DNA from: Entomortierella parvispora | Lineage: Eukaryota; Mortierellomycota; Mortierellomycetes; Mortierellales; Mortierellaceae | Length of the DNA stretch: 64,000 nt | Assembly (NCBI GenBank): GCA_963573315.1 | Contig: OY752146.1 | Coordinates: 1,488,001-1,552,000, forward strand | Direction: 5' to 3' | Shown: positions 1-10,007 of the stretch, one piece after another | Layout: each line of letters starts with the position of its first letter | Numbering within the stretch: the stretch's first letter is position 1 | Program-made: the position numbers and the translations under genes | Notes under the pieces: generated by a model | The model's database searches: none | What the model was told of the DNA's origin: nothing | The model's input: the letters and a program-made list of their open reading frames with translations, nothing else

Positions 1-49
1 CCCTGTCTCTATCTCTGCATCCCCACAGACCTCGACAGGTGAGGCTTAT

Positions 50-271
50 ATGTCGCGATCTTCTGGCGGCGGTGTTAGGATTACAAAAGCACCCCCCAGC
101 GATCCCTTACTCAAGCCTCAGGAGAAACTCCAGCTCGAAGTGAACCAAATCGCTGCAGAGATCCAATTCTTTCGTGAATACCTGAAACGATCGACTTTGG
201 CCACAAGTCCAAGCGCAAATGGGAACACATCTTCCTCCTCTTCCAAAGCGGCAGCTGCCTCTGTTATCTAA
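50..271 (+). CDS. Small coiled-coil protein or last exon, unassigned
   Basis: A 73-residue reading frame ends in a Ser/Ala-rich tail (SSSSSKAAAASVI). Its only structured part is a charged helix of about 25 residues (EKLQLEVNQIAAEIQFFREY) that could be a coiled coil. It loosely recalls the N-terminal helix of G-protein gamma subunits, but there is no C-terminal CAAX cysteine, so I do not assign that function. The same frame is open to the left edge of the window and an acceptor-like CCCCACAG lies at 22-29, so this may be the 3' exon of a gene that starts outside. Long oligo-T tracts follow the stop. Confidence 0.4.
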   Translation: MSRSSGGGVRITKAPPSDPLLKPQEKLQLEVNQIAAEIQFFREYLKRSTLATSPSANGNTSSSSSKAAAASVI

Positions 272-302
272 TATCTGTGCCTACGTGTCACAATTCCTCA
301 TC

Positions 303-345
303 TCTTTTTTTTTTTTTTTTTTTTTTCTATTTTTTTTTTTTTTTC
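303..345 (+). repeat. Oligo-T tracts downstream of the first ORF
   Basis: Two T runs of about 20 and 13 nt are separated by a few bases, between the stop of the left-edge ORF and the convergent NASP-like gene. They are AT-rich 3' flank; nothing coding is visible. Confidence 0.7.
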
Positions 346-447
346 CTTTTTGTTCTGTGTTGCTCCATGACACAATAATAAACAAGGACTGCGTAAGGAT
401 GCGTATACCGTATATTTCTGATTCTAACTTGGCCACTCTGTCGCGCT

Positions 448-2130
448 TTACACCTTGACCTTCTTGTCAGCGTCCTCCTTAGTCCTCAAATCCTCCCCTG
501 CGGGCTCCTCTGCCTTGCGCTTCAATCCCGTATCAGCCTCTTCCTCCACCTTGGGCGTTGAGGATCCCGTAACATTGGCGGTAGAAGAAGATCCTGATCC
601 TGATCCAGCACCAGAACCAGAACCTGAAGACTTTGACTTCACAATCAAGCTGCTGATATCATTCACGGCTTGTGTTTGCTTTTGTCCCAACATCTCGGTC
701 AATAAGGCAATATGACTCTGACCCTCGACAGTCTGTTTGTTGTTCATGTTGGCGATCAAATCCTGCACCTATATGTCCAAGTGATAGAAAGGAAAAGAGT
801 AAAATGTCAGAAATAACACCAACTAGGAAATGACCAAGCGCAGGCTTGTCCTTGTGAAAGAGCTAGTGTGCGTTTACCTTCTGATCCATCTCTCCCACCA
901 ACTCGTGCAATTCAAGCAACTCCTTTGCCATTTTGTTTTCGCTCTCCGAGGCCTCCGAGGCCTTGCCCTTGCCCTTTCCATACGAGGCCAAGATTCCGTT
1001 CAGCTTCTCAATCCTGGCTCTCAATACTGTCGAGGCCTTGTGGATATGTTCCTGGGCCTTTTCCGCCTCCGTGGGCGAGTATTCCAAGGCCAATGCCAGC
1101 TTGTAATGGGCTTCGGCCAACTCCCGATCCTCGGCCTCCAAACGAGCCTCCTTGATCTTCAACGCCTCTCTGAAATCTGTCACAGCCTGCTCAAAGTTCT
1201 CAGACTCGAGCGAGACATCACCCAAGGCAATATGGACATCTCCCAACTTCAAAAGAGCCTCCTCGGTTCCCTGACGGTGATAGAGAACACGGGCCAGATC
1301 CAAAACGTCCCATGCAACTGCGAAATCATCCTGATCTTCGTCTCCTCCCTCGGCTGCTCCTGAAGAAGCGCCTCCTTGCTCTCCGTCCTCAGCATCTTCT
1401 TCCTCCTCGTCCTCGTCATCATCATCATCGCCTTCGAAATGGAATCGGGGGTTGTTGGGAGCAGATGACGAGGCTAAAAAAGGAATAAAAATGTATATGG
1501 TTATTGGTTTTGTTGTTCTTTTCCTCATTGCTCCATCCCCTTCGATATTAAAAAGGGGGGGGGCTTGCATTGACACATCGCCTGCTATCCTCTTTTTCCC
1601 TTACATGAACTTCCAGCAGTGATACCGGTAGCAGCTGCAACCACAGCCTCCAACTCTTCCTGAGACTTTTTCTCAGTGGCGCCTCCAAGGACTGAGCTCT
1701 GTTGGATCGCATGTTCCAACAGGGCCTTTCCGTACTGGAACAGGATATCGGCGCATTTTGGGTTTGTCTCTCCATAGACTTGACCCCTAACAGCAAGGGA
1801 GTGAACGAGAGTAGAATATAAGTATTCCAGTCGTAGAAATGTGTAACCTCCTACTTCTCCGCGTTGATCCCTCTTCTTTCTCCACCAGAGAAAGGGAACA
1901 CTTTCATGCTTGCTCAGCTCTTATCTCCAAGCTTACATCATTTCGGAAGCCAGTCCAAACTTTTCGACGGCGAGCTCGTAGTCCTGGAGGGCAAAAGCCT
2001 TAGCACCAGCATCGTTCAGTTCCTGAATCGCGTCTGCGGTCGCGGGATCAATCGGTCCATCGTACACAAAGAGCTCCTGTTGCTGCTGCTCTTCCTCAGT
2101 CTGGTATAATGAGCTGCCCTGGTCTTCCAT
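448..2130 (-). CDS. NASP/Hif1/Sim3-family histone H3-H4 chaperone
   Basis: Model: complement(448..768, 878..1473, 1605..1786, 1937..2130), 430 aa, with all joins closing in frame. The product has the SHNi-TPR layout. An N-terminal TPR comes first (ALQDYELAVEKFGLASEM, then a YGETNPKCADILFQYGKALL-type repeat). A long Asp/Glu stretch interrupting the TPRs (encoded near 1385-1430) follows. Then come further TPRs with SENFEQAVTDFREALKIKEA and LAEAHYKLALALEY, and a basic C-terminus ending KKVKV that resembles a nuclear localisation signal. Family knowledge: these proteins bind H3 (and H3-H4) through the TPR/acidic region and supply histones for deposition (CENP-A in fission yeast Sim3). The start is the ATG at 2130, which opens the first TPR exon. 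The assignment is strong at family level; the specific H3 variant partner cannot be read from sequence. Confidence 0.9.
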
Positions 2131-2369
2131 TGCTGTAAAAAAAAATGTAGGGGGTTGTTGTTGTAGATGAGAAAGAAAGTAGAATGCGACCCCCACAGTT
2201 GCATGCAGAACAAAAAAGATGTTTTTTGGGTCGTGATGTTTGGCAGTCACGCACCGCACCTCGCGCCGCCGGTCAATGAACATGAACATTGTCCCTCCAG
2301 GGAATATCTGTATTGAAAGTAGGGGGGGGGAGCAAGATAATTACTTCTTTTCTTTCTTTTTCCTATTGT

Positions 2370-4728
2370 TTACAGCTTGACATGGGCAACTACCAGCTAT
2401 AACAAGAACAAGAGGCAAAAGACACAGAAAACGTTAGAAACTGCCCTTGTCCTGCAGAGTCAAGAATAGTACTGATACTCGCAAGGCAGAGTGCTTACCG
2501 TGCCATTGGCAACACAGGCTGCCAGTTTGTCGCCCGTGCTGTTCCAGTCCACCTCAAAAATGCCCCCCTCTCCCTGGTAGGTCTTGACCAACGCTCCATC
2601 CTAAATAATGGATTAAAAGACAGATAATACAAAGAGTTTACATTATATCCTCTTGATCGCCAGTACAACATCAATTGCTATAACGAACTCAATACCTGAA
2701 CTCTCCAGATATTAATAGTGTGATCCGGTGATCCTGTTGCAAGATGAGTTCCAGATGGGTTGAAAGCAACTGTATATACAGCTTCGATATGCCTTGAGAG
2801 TACACGCAAGCATTCTCCGTTGTTGGCATCCCACAGTCTAACAGATGTATCGAACGACGCCGTTGCCAAGATCCTCGGCTCCTTTGAAGATGCTTCCCTA
2901 GGAGCCCATGTCATATCATACACTGCCTCTGAATGTGCCGTCAGGTCAAAAATACAATCTTTCTGGGACATGCTCCAGATCTATCAACGTCATATAGAGA
3001 AGATCATGATGTTTAGCAACATTGACAAGATGTCATGAAGTCCTGTGCGTTCGTTGATGAGGACTCTTTGCTCTACCTTGGCAGTTTTATCATCTGAGCA
3101 TGAAGCAAGCAATTCTCCAAGGGGATCCCAGCGAATTGCATTTACTTCATCCTTATGGCCCTCAAAGACCTTCAGAGGCTCTGTGCTTCCGACTTTACAA
3201 ACATAGACCTTTCCATCCGATGAAGAGGTTGCAAATGTAGTATTGTCCAACCAATCCACATCCAGCACCGCTCCCGTATGGAATTCGTGTTGTTGTTTGG
3301 CATCTCCTGTCACCGCATCCCATACAATCGTGGTATGGTCCAAACTTCCTGTCAAAATATAGTTGCCCTTCTTGTTCCACTTCAACGCAAAAATCGGTCC
3401 ACGATGTTGGCTCATCAGGTATCTCAACTGTCCACGCTGGGTCCAAATCCGGGCCTGCCCATCATAGAATCCAGTAGCGAGAAGCGTTCCCGAGGACTAT
3501 TTTGTATTTCGATTAATTAATACCGTGGGTGAGTGAAAAGAACGACTGGTAAGAAATAAAAGAAAAAACAAAATGTCCTTCCAGACTCGTTTGTAAACTT
3601 ACGTTCCAGTCCATTGTGGTGACGTCTCTATTGGAATTGGTCAACGCTGGCAAGTGCTTCAAAACGATAGGATCCTGTAGCGGTTCGTCAGGGTTTGTTG
3701 GTATTTGCCAAATCCGTGCTGTGGCGTCTCCAGACCTAATTTCCAGATCAACGAAAATTATTAATTGCTTTTGTCCTACTTTAGTCGTTGCGCGGGTTCG
3801 AGTTAAGTAGAGTCCTGTAGACTATTCCGTACCCTGATGCCAGTAGTGATGGAGATGTTGGGTTCCATGAACAAACAAAAACGTCTGCCGCATGGCCTTT
3901 CAAAGTAATAGCGTCACTCGCGGGTATAACTTTGACCTCCGCCAAGTCTGCAGATTCCGCGGCTAAAGGACGAAGAAAGATATCAATAAGATCCGTCAGC
4001 TACAAGTTTTGATCCTTCCACTGAATTATCCTGGATGCGATTCATCTTTTGCTTCCACAAAAGAAGAAAAAAGAAAAAGAAAAACGTACGTGTGCCAACA
4101 ACAGAGACGTCTTCAATTTGGTCAGTGTCCATCATTGTATCTTCTTTTTCTTCCTCGTCTGCCTCTGTCCTTGCTCGCTTCTCCCGATCTTGCTGTTGTT
4201 TCTGTGCTCTCTTTGAATCCTTGCGATCACGCTTGCTTCCTCTGTTGATGACTTCCTCCCGCTTTGGTTTTTTGGCTTGCTTATCGCATCGGTGAGGACC
4301 AATAAGTGCCACTGGTCCTGTGCATTCTCGCTCGGATCCGTCCTAGAAGCAACGGAGGAAAAAAGTCATTAATCATCTATGGAGGCTGCGTTACAAATAT
4401 CTTGCAATTGGTGTTTCCTTAAAGTGAATATTACTTCGTTGACATGCAGCTCGAGATCCATATAGAGCAATCCCTTTTGGAGGACATTAACTAGTGCGCC
4501 TTGTTGGACATTGGCGTTACGGTATTCAGACCGGTGGATATGTGATTCGTTCTGGAAGGCAAAGCCCGTATGCACAAAACCTAGGGAGCATCAACAGAGA
4601 TACTACGGTGTTAATATGCTGCAGTCGGGTCGGGAAAACGATGCTCGAGTTGCTGGTGCATCTTTCTCACCCGACTCTTGCAGGTAGCGAAAGATCAAGT
4701 AGTTGATTTCTTCGCTGGTGACGCTCAT
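2370..4728 (-). CDS. TBL1/TBL1XR1/SIF2-type LisH-WD40 co-repressor subunit
   Basis: Model: complement(2370..2396, 2499..2600, 2696..2980, 3077..3496, 3603..3735, 3833..3962, 4090..4342, 4435..4580, 4671..4728), 517 aa, close to the 514 aa of human TBL1XR1. The N-terminus is a LisH motif ([16 protein letters not shown]) followed by the F-box-like segment ([18 protein letters not shown]). A basic/acidic linker rich in Lys-Arg comes next, then about eight WD repeats with typical GH...WD endings ([33 protein letters not shown]). Family knowledge: TBL1-type proteins are exchange factors of HDAC3/SET3C co-repressor complexes in the nucleus. Nine exons is high for a fungus. Its 5' end faces mS33 across 386 bp. 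Confidence 0.93.
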
Positions 4729-5114
4729 GGCGAAGATTGGAGGGTGTCGAGAGAGGATAGTTCAGCTGTGGTTCGCCTGGAAGGCAGAGAAAAGGGACGC
4801 AGAGTTATAAGGAGTGAATGAGAAGAAGACAAAGGAATGCGGGCGGAAGGGTGGAGATGATGCATTTCTCTCTTTTCTCTCTCTCTCTCTCTGTGTGTCA
4901 CACAGTGTGGGAGACAGACAAGACACGGGAGAAAAATATATCACGTGCACGCCCTTGCAAATGGTAAAAAAGAAGGAATAGTTGTAATTAGCGGGGGATT
5001 GTGGCGCAGGAGCACACGGAGATCCCGTCGGTGCCTTTTTTGATCAAGATCACCTTGCATCCACATTCATTTCATTCGTTCATTCGTTTATTCACCCCTC
5101 CCTCCATCACCACA
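4729..5114. promoter_or_regulatory. Divergent promoter TBL1-like / mS33 with CACGTG
   Basis: 386 bp separate the two divergent start codons. There is no clear TATA box. A perfect E-box CACGTG lies at 4942-4947, about 170 bp before the mS33 start and 215 bp before the TBL1-like start. A CT/GT-rich stretch lies near 4870-4905. Control of both genes by this site is inference. Confidence 0.45.
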
Positions 5115-5531
5115 ATGTCCTTGGCTACCCCCGCCGCCGGCAAGATGACTTTGCTCTCAAAGTTGTCGTGCGCCATCTTTGGAAACGTCTACAACCCTCA
5201 GAACCTCCGCACCGGCAACAAGATCCTTCGTCAACGCCTCGTCGGACCCACAATAAACGCCTACTACCCTAATGTCAAGCAAATCAAGCTCAGAGAGATC
5301 ACAAGGATGGCTCCCGAGTTGAATCTCGTCGACCAGCTCGAGAAGACTCGTCTCGAGGATCTTTCAGAGCGAAAGAAGCGCGGAAAGGGACCACCAAAGA
5401 AGGGTAAAATATCTTTTTTTTTTGTGGACGTTCTGACAGGAACAGATACTGGAAGGCAGACACTTATTTCCTTCCATCTTCTGATGAATATAGGTCAGGG
5501 CCGTCGCTCGACTCTTGGAAAAAAGAAGTAA
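5115..5531 (+). CDS. Mitochondrial small-subunit ribosomal protein mS33 (MRPS33 family)
   Basis: Model: join(5115..5403, 5494..5531), 108 aa, the usual size of the family. The protein begins with a short helix (TLLSKLSCAIFGNVYNP), carries the middle basic segment, and ends with the family's Lys/Gly-rich tail (ERKKRGKGPPKKG then QGRRSTLGKKK). MRPS33 proteins sit in the head of the mitoribosomal small subunit. The intron splits a Gly codon just inside the basic tail and uses GTAAAA...ATATAG. The ATG at 5115 has a good context (CACAATG) and starts the conserved region. There is no cleavable presequence, as is normal for this family. Confidence 0.88.
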   Translation: MSLATPAAGKMTLLSKLSCAIFGNVYNPQNLRTGNKILRQRLVGPTINAYYPNVKQIKLREITRMAPELNLVDQLEKTRLEDLSERKKRGKGPPKKGKISFFFVDVLTGTDTGRQTLISFHLLMNIGQGRRSTLGKKK

Positions 5532-6429
5532 AGACATGGATCAGGATACAGATTGTGGCCTTGTGGTCATGGATAAATCGGATCATACCATAGAAGCGGA
5601 ACGCAACATCGACAGCACCTTTATCATCACCATCATCACCATCATCATCTATTGAGGACTGTTGTCGAGAGTTTTTCTTTTTTTTTTCTTTTTTGGGCTC
5701 CATTCAACAGGAACTTTGGAAAGGAAATCAACAATAGAAGCCATCGACAAAGGATTCGACTCTACAGGAGGAAATCCCTCGGAAAAAAAGTTCATTTTGC
5801 ATCATCATTCTTTCTATTCGCCTCTTTTTCTCTCTTTCTCTCTTTTCCTCTCAACTCATCACAACATCACACAACAAGCAACGGACCTGGAGACACCAGG
5901 ACACTTTCAATCGACAGCCACTTTGGATGTCTTCTTTGGTCCAACCAATTGTAATAAATAGTACTTTCTTTTCAAAACGACAAGAAGACTCGATCGCTTC
6001 ATGTGAACGAAGTAGAAACAGGATGGCACAAAACTGATGGACCGCAATCGCCCTACAACCAACTTCAGAGTGTGTTTATGAAAGAAAGGGCTTGATAGAA
6101 ACTTATCTTCTGTCAACTCCTTCCTTTCTTCTCCAGTACTGCTTTTACAATAATTAGTGCGCTCCAGAGTTATGGATGACGTTGGTTTTTTTATTTATTA
6201 CTTTCATTTTTTGAAAAAAGTGTTTTGCAATGTAAGTGGTATCATGATGTTGAGTCTTCATTTTTTTTACCCTTCTTTACTTCGTCCCAATGGTACCAGA
6301 CCATTTAAAAAGAAGGAAAGAAGCGAGTGTTTTTTTTGTTGTTGTGTTTCTCTAAGTTCTAAACAGCGAAAAGAGCAGGACGAAAAAAAGACCATTGATC
6401 GAAATCGCGAAAAGATCGTAGGTCTCTTT
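5532..6429. other. Convergent intergenic region, no gene seen
   Basis: Nearly 900 bp between the mS33 and hexosaminidase stop codons. It is T-rich with several oligo-T runs and short spurious frames. It probably holds both 3' UTRs. I see no RNA gene or conserved protein segment. Confidence 0.6.
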
Positions 6430-8277
6430 TTAATTGCCCAAGGCGGTCTGGTTGAGGTAGAGATCGCAGTGGTGAGGGTGGTGGAGGCAATACTTGGGGA
6501 CCAAAGGAGCAGCGTTGATGCCACGTGCGAGGAGACGCTCACGGTAGTCAAAGATGCGGGCCGAGAGCTCGGTGGTACGCTTGTAGCCCTGAGCGTTGCG
6601 GTTGCCGGACCAGAGGGACTCGGCGTAGGCAGCAGTACGGGGCCAGACCTTGGCGTCGACGACAGCGGAATCGGACTGCTCGGACCAGATGGCGGCCTCA
6701 CCTCCGAGGATGTGCTTGGCCTCCTCGGCGGTCAAACCGGCGGTGAAGTCATAATCGTACATGCGCTGCCAGGTCTTGTAAGGGGCGCACCAAGAGGCAC
6801 CAGCACCCTGGTAGTTGACGGTGGCAGGGGTATAGGCCGAAGGGTTGTCGTTGAAAGCATCCTGGATGGCCTGGGGCAAAACTGGGGGCGAGTTGACGTT
6901 GTAACGAGGGTCGTTGGTGACCCATCCACCGTAACCGCAGTCGAGGTAGACGAAATCGGAGGAAGAGACAACAATGTCGTAACCGGCAGAGGCGAGCAAT
7001 TTGATGTTGTCAACACCGTTGTTCCAGGACTGCATGATGACATCCTTGGGGACATTCTTGGCCGAGATGTCGGCGGAGAGGACAACATCCTCCCACATCA
7101 TCAAGCGACGGTTAGGCTTGTTCTTGAAGATGGGAAGGGCCTTGTCAATGTAGTATTGAGCAAAGTCAAAGTAGGTCGATCCGGGGCGCGACTTGAACCA
7201 GTCCATGGCCGAGGTCGAGTAGTTGAAGCAGTAAGTCTGGAGCTCATCGAAACCGACGTGGAAGACATTGTCGGTGAAGACGTTCGACAACTCGTCGTAG
7301 ACATCCTTGATCAACTTGTAGGTGCCTTCGTACGAGATATCGAGCTGACCTGGGTTGGGCTCGACAGCAGAGTGGTAAGTCCAACCGTCGTTATCCCACC
7401 AAGAGTTGGCGCAAGTGACGGCCTTGGCGTCGACCTGCTGCCATCCAGAAGAAGAGTGTCCGGGCATGTCGACCTCAGGAATCACACGGACACCACGCTC
7501 GCGACCGTACTTGATCAAGGCGGCAATATCCTTGTGGGTGTAGACCTCGCGGGAAGAGTAAGCATCCTTGGTCATCTGGGGGTGCTTCTTGATCTCAACG
7601 GGCCAAGACTGGGAGTCGGTGATGTGCCAGTGGAAGACGTTCATCTTGGCGTAGGAAAGAGCATCGATCTGTCTGTAGAGGGACTTCAGGTTGTAGAAGT
7701 TACGGGCAGTGTCGTACAAGACACCACGGTGAGTGTACTTGGGGGCATCCTCAATGTGGACGGGCTGCTCAATCTGGAGACCGTTGTGTCCATCGTTGAT
7801 GATGATTTGGTTGAGGGTCTGGAGACCATGCAGAGCACCCCAAGGGGTCTTGGCCTTGATGGTACCCTGGCCAGCAGCGGTAATATCAAGGGTGTAGGAC
7901 TCGTCAACTCCCTGCTGAAGATCAGCCTTCAAGTCAGAGACAACAACGTTGATGGTCTTGAGGGTAGACTTTCCGCTCTTGTTCTCGGACTCCACATCGG
8001 CCCTCTTGCTAAGAATGGGGTATGGGGGGAAGGTGCCGATGGGCTGCTCCCAGGTCTGGGGAGTCCACCTCTCTTCCTTGATGAGGGAGGCAGTGCGGGT
8101 GTAGGCCTTGGTAAGGACATCGTGCTTGGGTCCAACAATGCGGAAGTTGTTGTCGACCTTGACGGGGCCGGAAGAAGCCCAGTGAATGGTAACGGGGGCG
8201 GGCAAGGGGTTAACCTTGACGGCCTCGGTCATGGTGAGGGCCAAAAGACCAATAGCGGCGGCAATGGAGATCTTCAT
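6430..8277 (-). CDS. Secreted beta-N-acetylhexosaminidase, GH20
   Basis: Uninterrupted 615-aa frame. Residues 1-19 form a signal peptide (MKISIAAAIGLLALTMTEA). A GH20b domain follows, then the catalytic TIM barrel from about residue 184 (HRGVLYDTARNFY, MNVFHWHITDSQSWP, RVIPEVDMPGHSSSGW). The catalytic pair Asp344-Glu345 is present in HVGFDE. The usual family motif is HxGGDE, so a Phe replaces the second Gly. A Lys-Arg pair at 91-92 could be a Kex2-type site releasing a propeptide, as known for some fungal hexosaminidases. The enzyme removes terminal GlcNAc from chitobiose in wall turnover or chitin use. The start at 8277 is chosen because it opens the signal peptide; the frame remains open upstream into the promoter. 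It is intronless, unlike most neighbours. Confidence 0.96.
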   Translation of the reverse strand: MKISIAAAIGLLALTMTEAVKVNPLPAPVTIHWASSGPVKVDNNFRIVGPKHDVLTKAYTRTASLIKEERWTPQTWEQPIGTFPPYPILSKRADVESENKSGKSTLKTINVVVSDLKADLQQGVDESYTLDITAAGQGTIKAKTPWGALHGLQTLNQIIINDGHNGLQIEQPVHIEDAPKYTHRGVLYDTARNFYNLKSLYRQIDALSYAKMNVFHWHITDSQSWPVEIKKHPQMTKDAYSSREVYTHKDIAALIKYGRERGVRVIPEVDMPGHSSSGWQQVDAKAVTCANSWWDNDGWTYHSAVEPNPGQLDISYEGTYKLIKDVYDELSNVFTDNVFHVGFDELQTYCFNYSTSAMDWFKSRPGSTYFDFAQYYIDKALPIFKNKPNRRLMMWEDVVLSADISAKNVPKDVIMQSWNNGVDNIKLLASAGYDIVVSSSDFVYLDCGYGGWVTNDPRYNVNSPPVLPQAIQDAFNDNPSAYTPATVNYQGAGASWCAPYKTWQRMYDYDFTAGLTAEEAKHILGGEAAIWSEQSDSAVVDAKVWPRTAAYAESLWSGNRNAQGYKRTTELSARIFDYRERLLARGINAAPLVPKYCLHHPHHCDLYLNQTALGN

Positions 8278-8448
8278 TTTGAGGGCGATTAGAATTAGGT
8301 AATGAAAAGAGAGGAAGGGAGGGTATAGGTCAAGGAAAAGGGGTGAGGGTGAGGGAGAGAAAGAGTGGGGGGTGAGTGAGAAGGTTGGTTGAGAGACAAG
8401 GAGAAAAAGAAGAAAAAAAAGTGGATGTGGGGTCGAAGGAAGGGATTC

Positions 8449-8455
8449 TTTTATA
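8449..8455 (-). promoter_or_regulatory. TATA box of the hexosaminidase gene
   Basis: TATAAAA on the minus strand, about 172 bp upstream of the ATG at 8277. The intervening leader is pyrimidine-rich. A clear TATA box suggests a regulated rather than housekeeping promoter. Confidence 0.6.
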
Positions 8456-9082
8456 GTCGAGGATGACACTTTGTGAACAGAAGGACCGCGCTCCATGCAG
8501 GAAACACGGACGGATGTAGCCTTTGCGTCAGGTCGGATGGCTTCCTTTCTTGGGGAGAGAGAGGGCAGCAATTGAGCGCGATTGAACAAGATTGAATACA
8601 GTAAGGAGTTAGAGTGCGTTCTTTCCCATCCGCTGCGACGGAATGAACCCAAACGGTGTCAACAGTCAACAGTCGGCTGTCTGCGGCGACAAAGATGGTC
8701 AACCTTGCTGCCCAGTCGGCTGCTTTTGTCTGTTCAAGACAGGGCTCTCGACACTTTTCGATTCTGTATCAACGGTGCTCTCATCATGAACCTCGTCCCC
8801 CTCTGTCGTCCGCTCGCCATAGTCATCTCACACCATTCAATTGGGTTACGGCTTTCCTCATATTCTGGGAGGATAATGGCTGGATAACTCCGAGTCGCGT
8901 TCTCTCAAATCCAGGGGATTTCTATGTTATTTAACTCCAGCAGCAGGCTCCTTGTCCTCTCTTCGTTTCTACGGCTCATTCGCCTGAGTGTGAATCCCAC
9001 GCATCACAACCCCGATTTCGATTCTCCGGTACTGTAGCTACCCTCATTTGCCCCACATTCCTTTGCAGAAGAAAATCACGGA

Positions 9083-9220
9083 ATGAGAGAAAAACATTCA
9101 TTACGCCAAGTGTTCAAATATCGAGCACGATTGTTCGCTCAGTCGATCAACGACATCGATTTCTATCGCACAGAAATTCAAAGATGCAAAGAAAGAGAGG
9201 GAGTGCCTCCGGCGCTTTGA
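9083..9220 (+). CDS. Candidate small ORF, 45 aa, unknown
   Basis: ATG at 9083 to TGA at 9220 gives a highly charged helical peptide (LRQVFKYRARLFAQSINDID, then FYRTEIQRCKEREGVPPAL). Its composition looks more protein-like than the surrounding junk frames, and an acceptor-like TTTGCAG lies just upstream at 9062-9068, so it could also be a terminal exon. No family is recognised. Confidence 0.2.
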   Translation: MREKHSLRQVFKYRARLFAQSINDIDFYRTEIQRCKEREGVPPAL

Positions 9221-9970
9221 TGGTGTTTACGACATGTCAACAAAAGCACAAAAAAAAAAAAAAAAAAAAAAGAGTCGAAGTTTGAGCTAGGCTGGTCAAG
9301 AACCTATTTTGTTGACAGACTTGCCAAAGTGATAGTAGAAGACAGACTAGGCTGACAAGGGAAATGAGAGGGTTGAGAAGAGAATGAGAGAGGAAGAAGA
9401 AGAGAGCGTGAGAGCAATTGGGGGCAATTTTTTTCAGTTTACTTTTGTCCGTGGCACTCGAGATTAGATGAATGATTGTAATCTGATTGGGAGAGCGATG
9501 GTCGTACACGAACCTTGTCTTGCCATCGAATCAGCCATGTATGGCCCGATGACAACGACCGACCGGTTCTTTGCTCTGCATGGACAACCGAACATCAGGA
9601 AGGATCTATCCGTGCCCTCCTGGAAATGGCACCGATGCGGAGAGGCACCTGGACTGGACCCTTGTTTACAAAAGAAACCTGGCCGGAAGCAACCGCAGTT
9701 GCTCCCAAGACAGGACGTGTTTGGTAGAATTGGGCAGATGCAAGGTTGACTGAATACTCCATTGAGTTGCGAGAGCAATTGCTGATAAAGTGTGCGCTGA
9801 CTGTGTTGTCCACATTTGACCATGGGGGATGGCGCTGCGATCGAATTGCTCCTGCGCTTGATTGTGACCAAACCTAAAGTGGAGCAGACAAGGATTGGTT
9901 GGTCTTTTGGTGAGTTTTATGCAAGAGCAAGGAAGGGAAGGGCAGCAGGTCATGTTGTCTCTGTACACTC

Positions 9971-9973
<3 letters not shown>

Positions 9974-10005
<32 letters not shown>
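9974..10005 (+). repeat. (CA)n microsatellite
   Basis: About 16 CA units without interruption in the gene-poor region. Likely length-polymorphic between strains. Confidence 0.95.

Positions 10006-10007
<2 letters not shown>

Noticed and set aside
50-271. G-protein gamma subunit
   Set aside because: Only a generic helix is shared; the prenylation CAAX box and the DPLL-type C-terminal context are absent.
6157-8292. A 711-residue open frame on the plus strand across the whole hexosaminidase gene
   Set aside because: It is the exact antisense of a clear GH20 gene. Its Gly/Val/Asp-rich product matches nothing, and a stop-free antisense frame is expected from the GC-rich third positions of the real gene.
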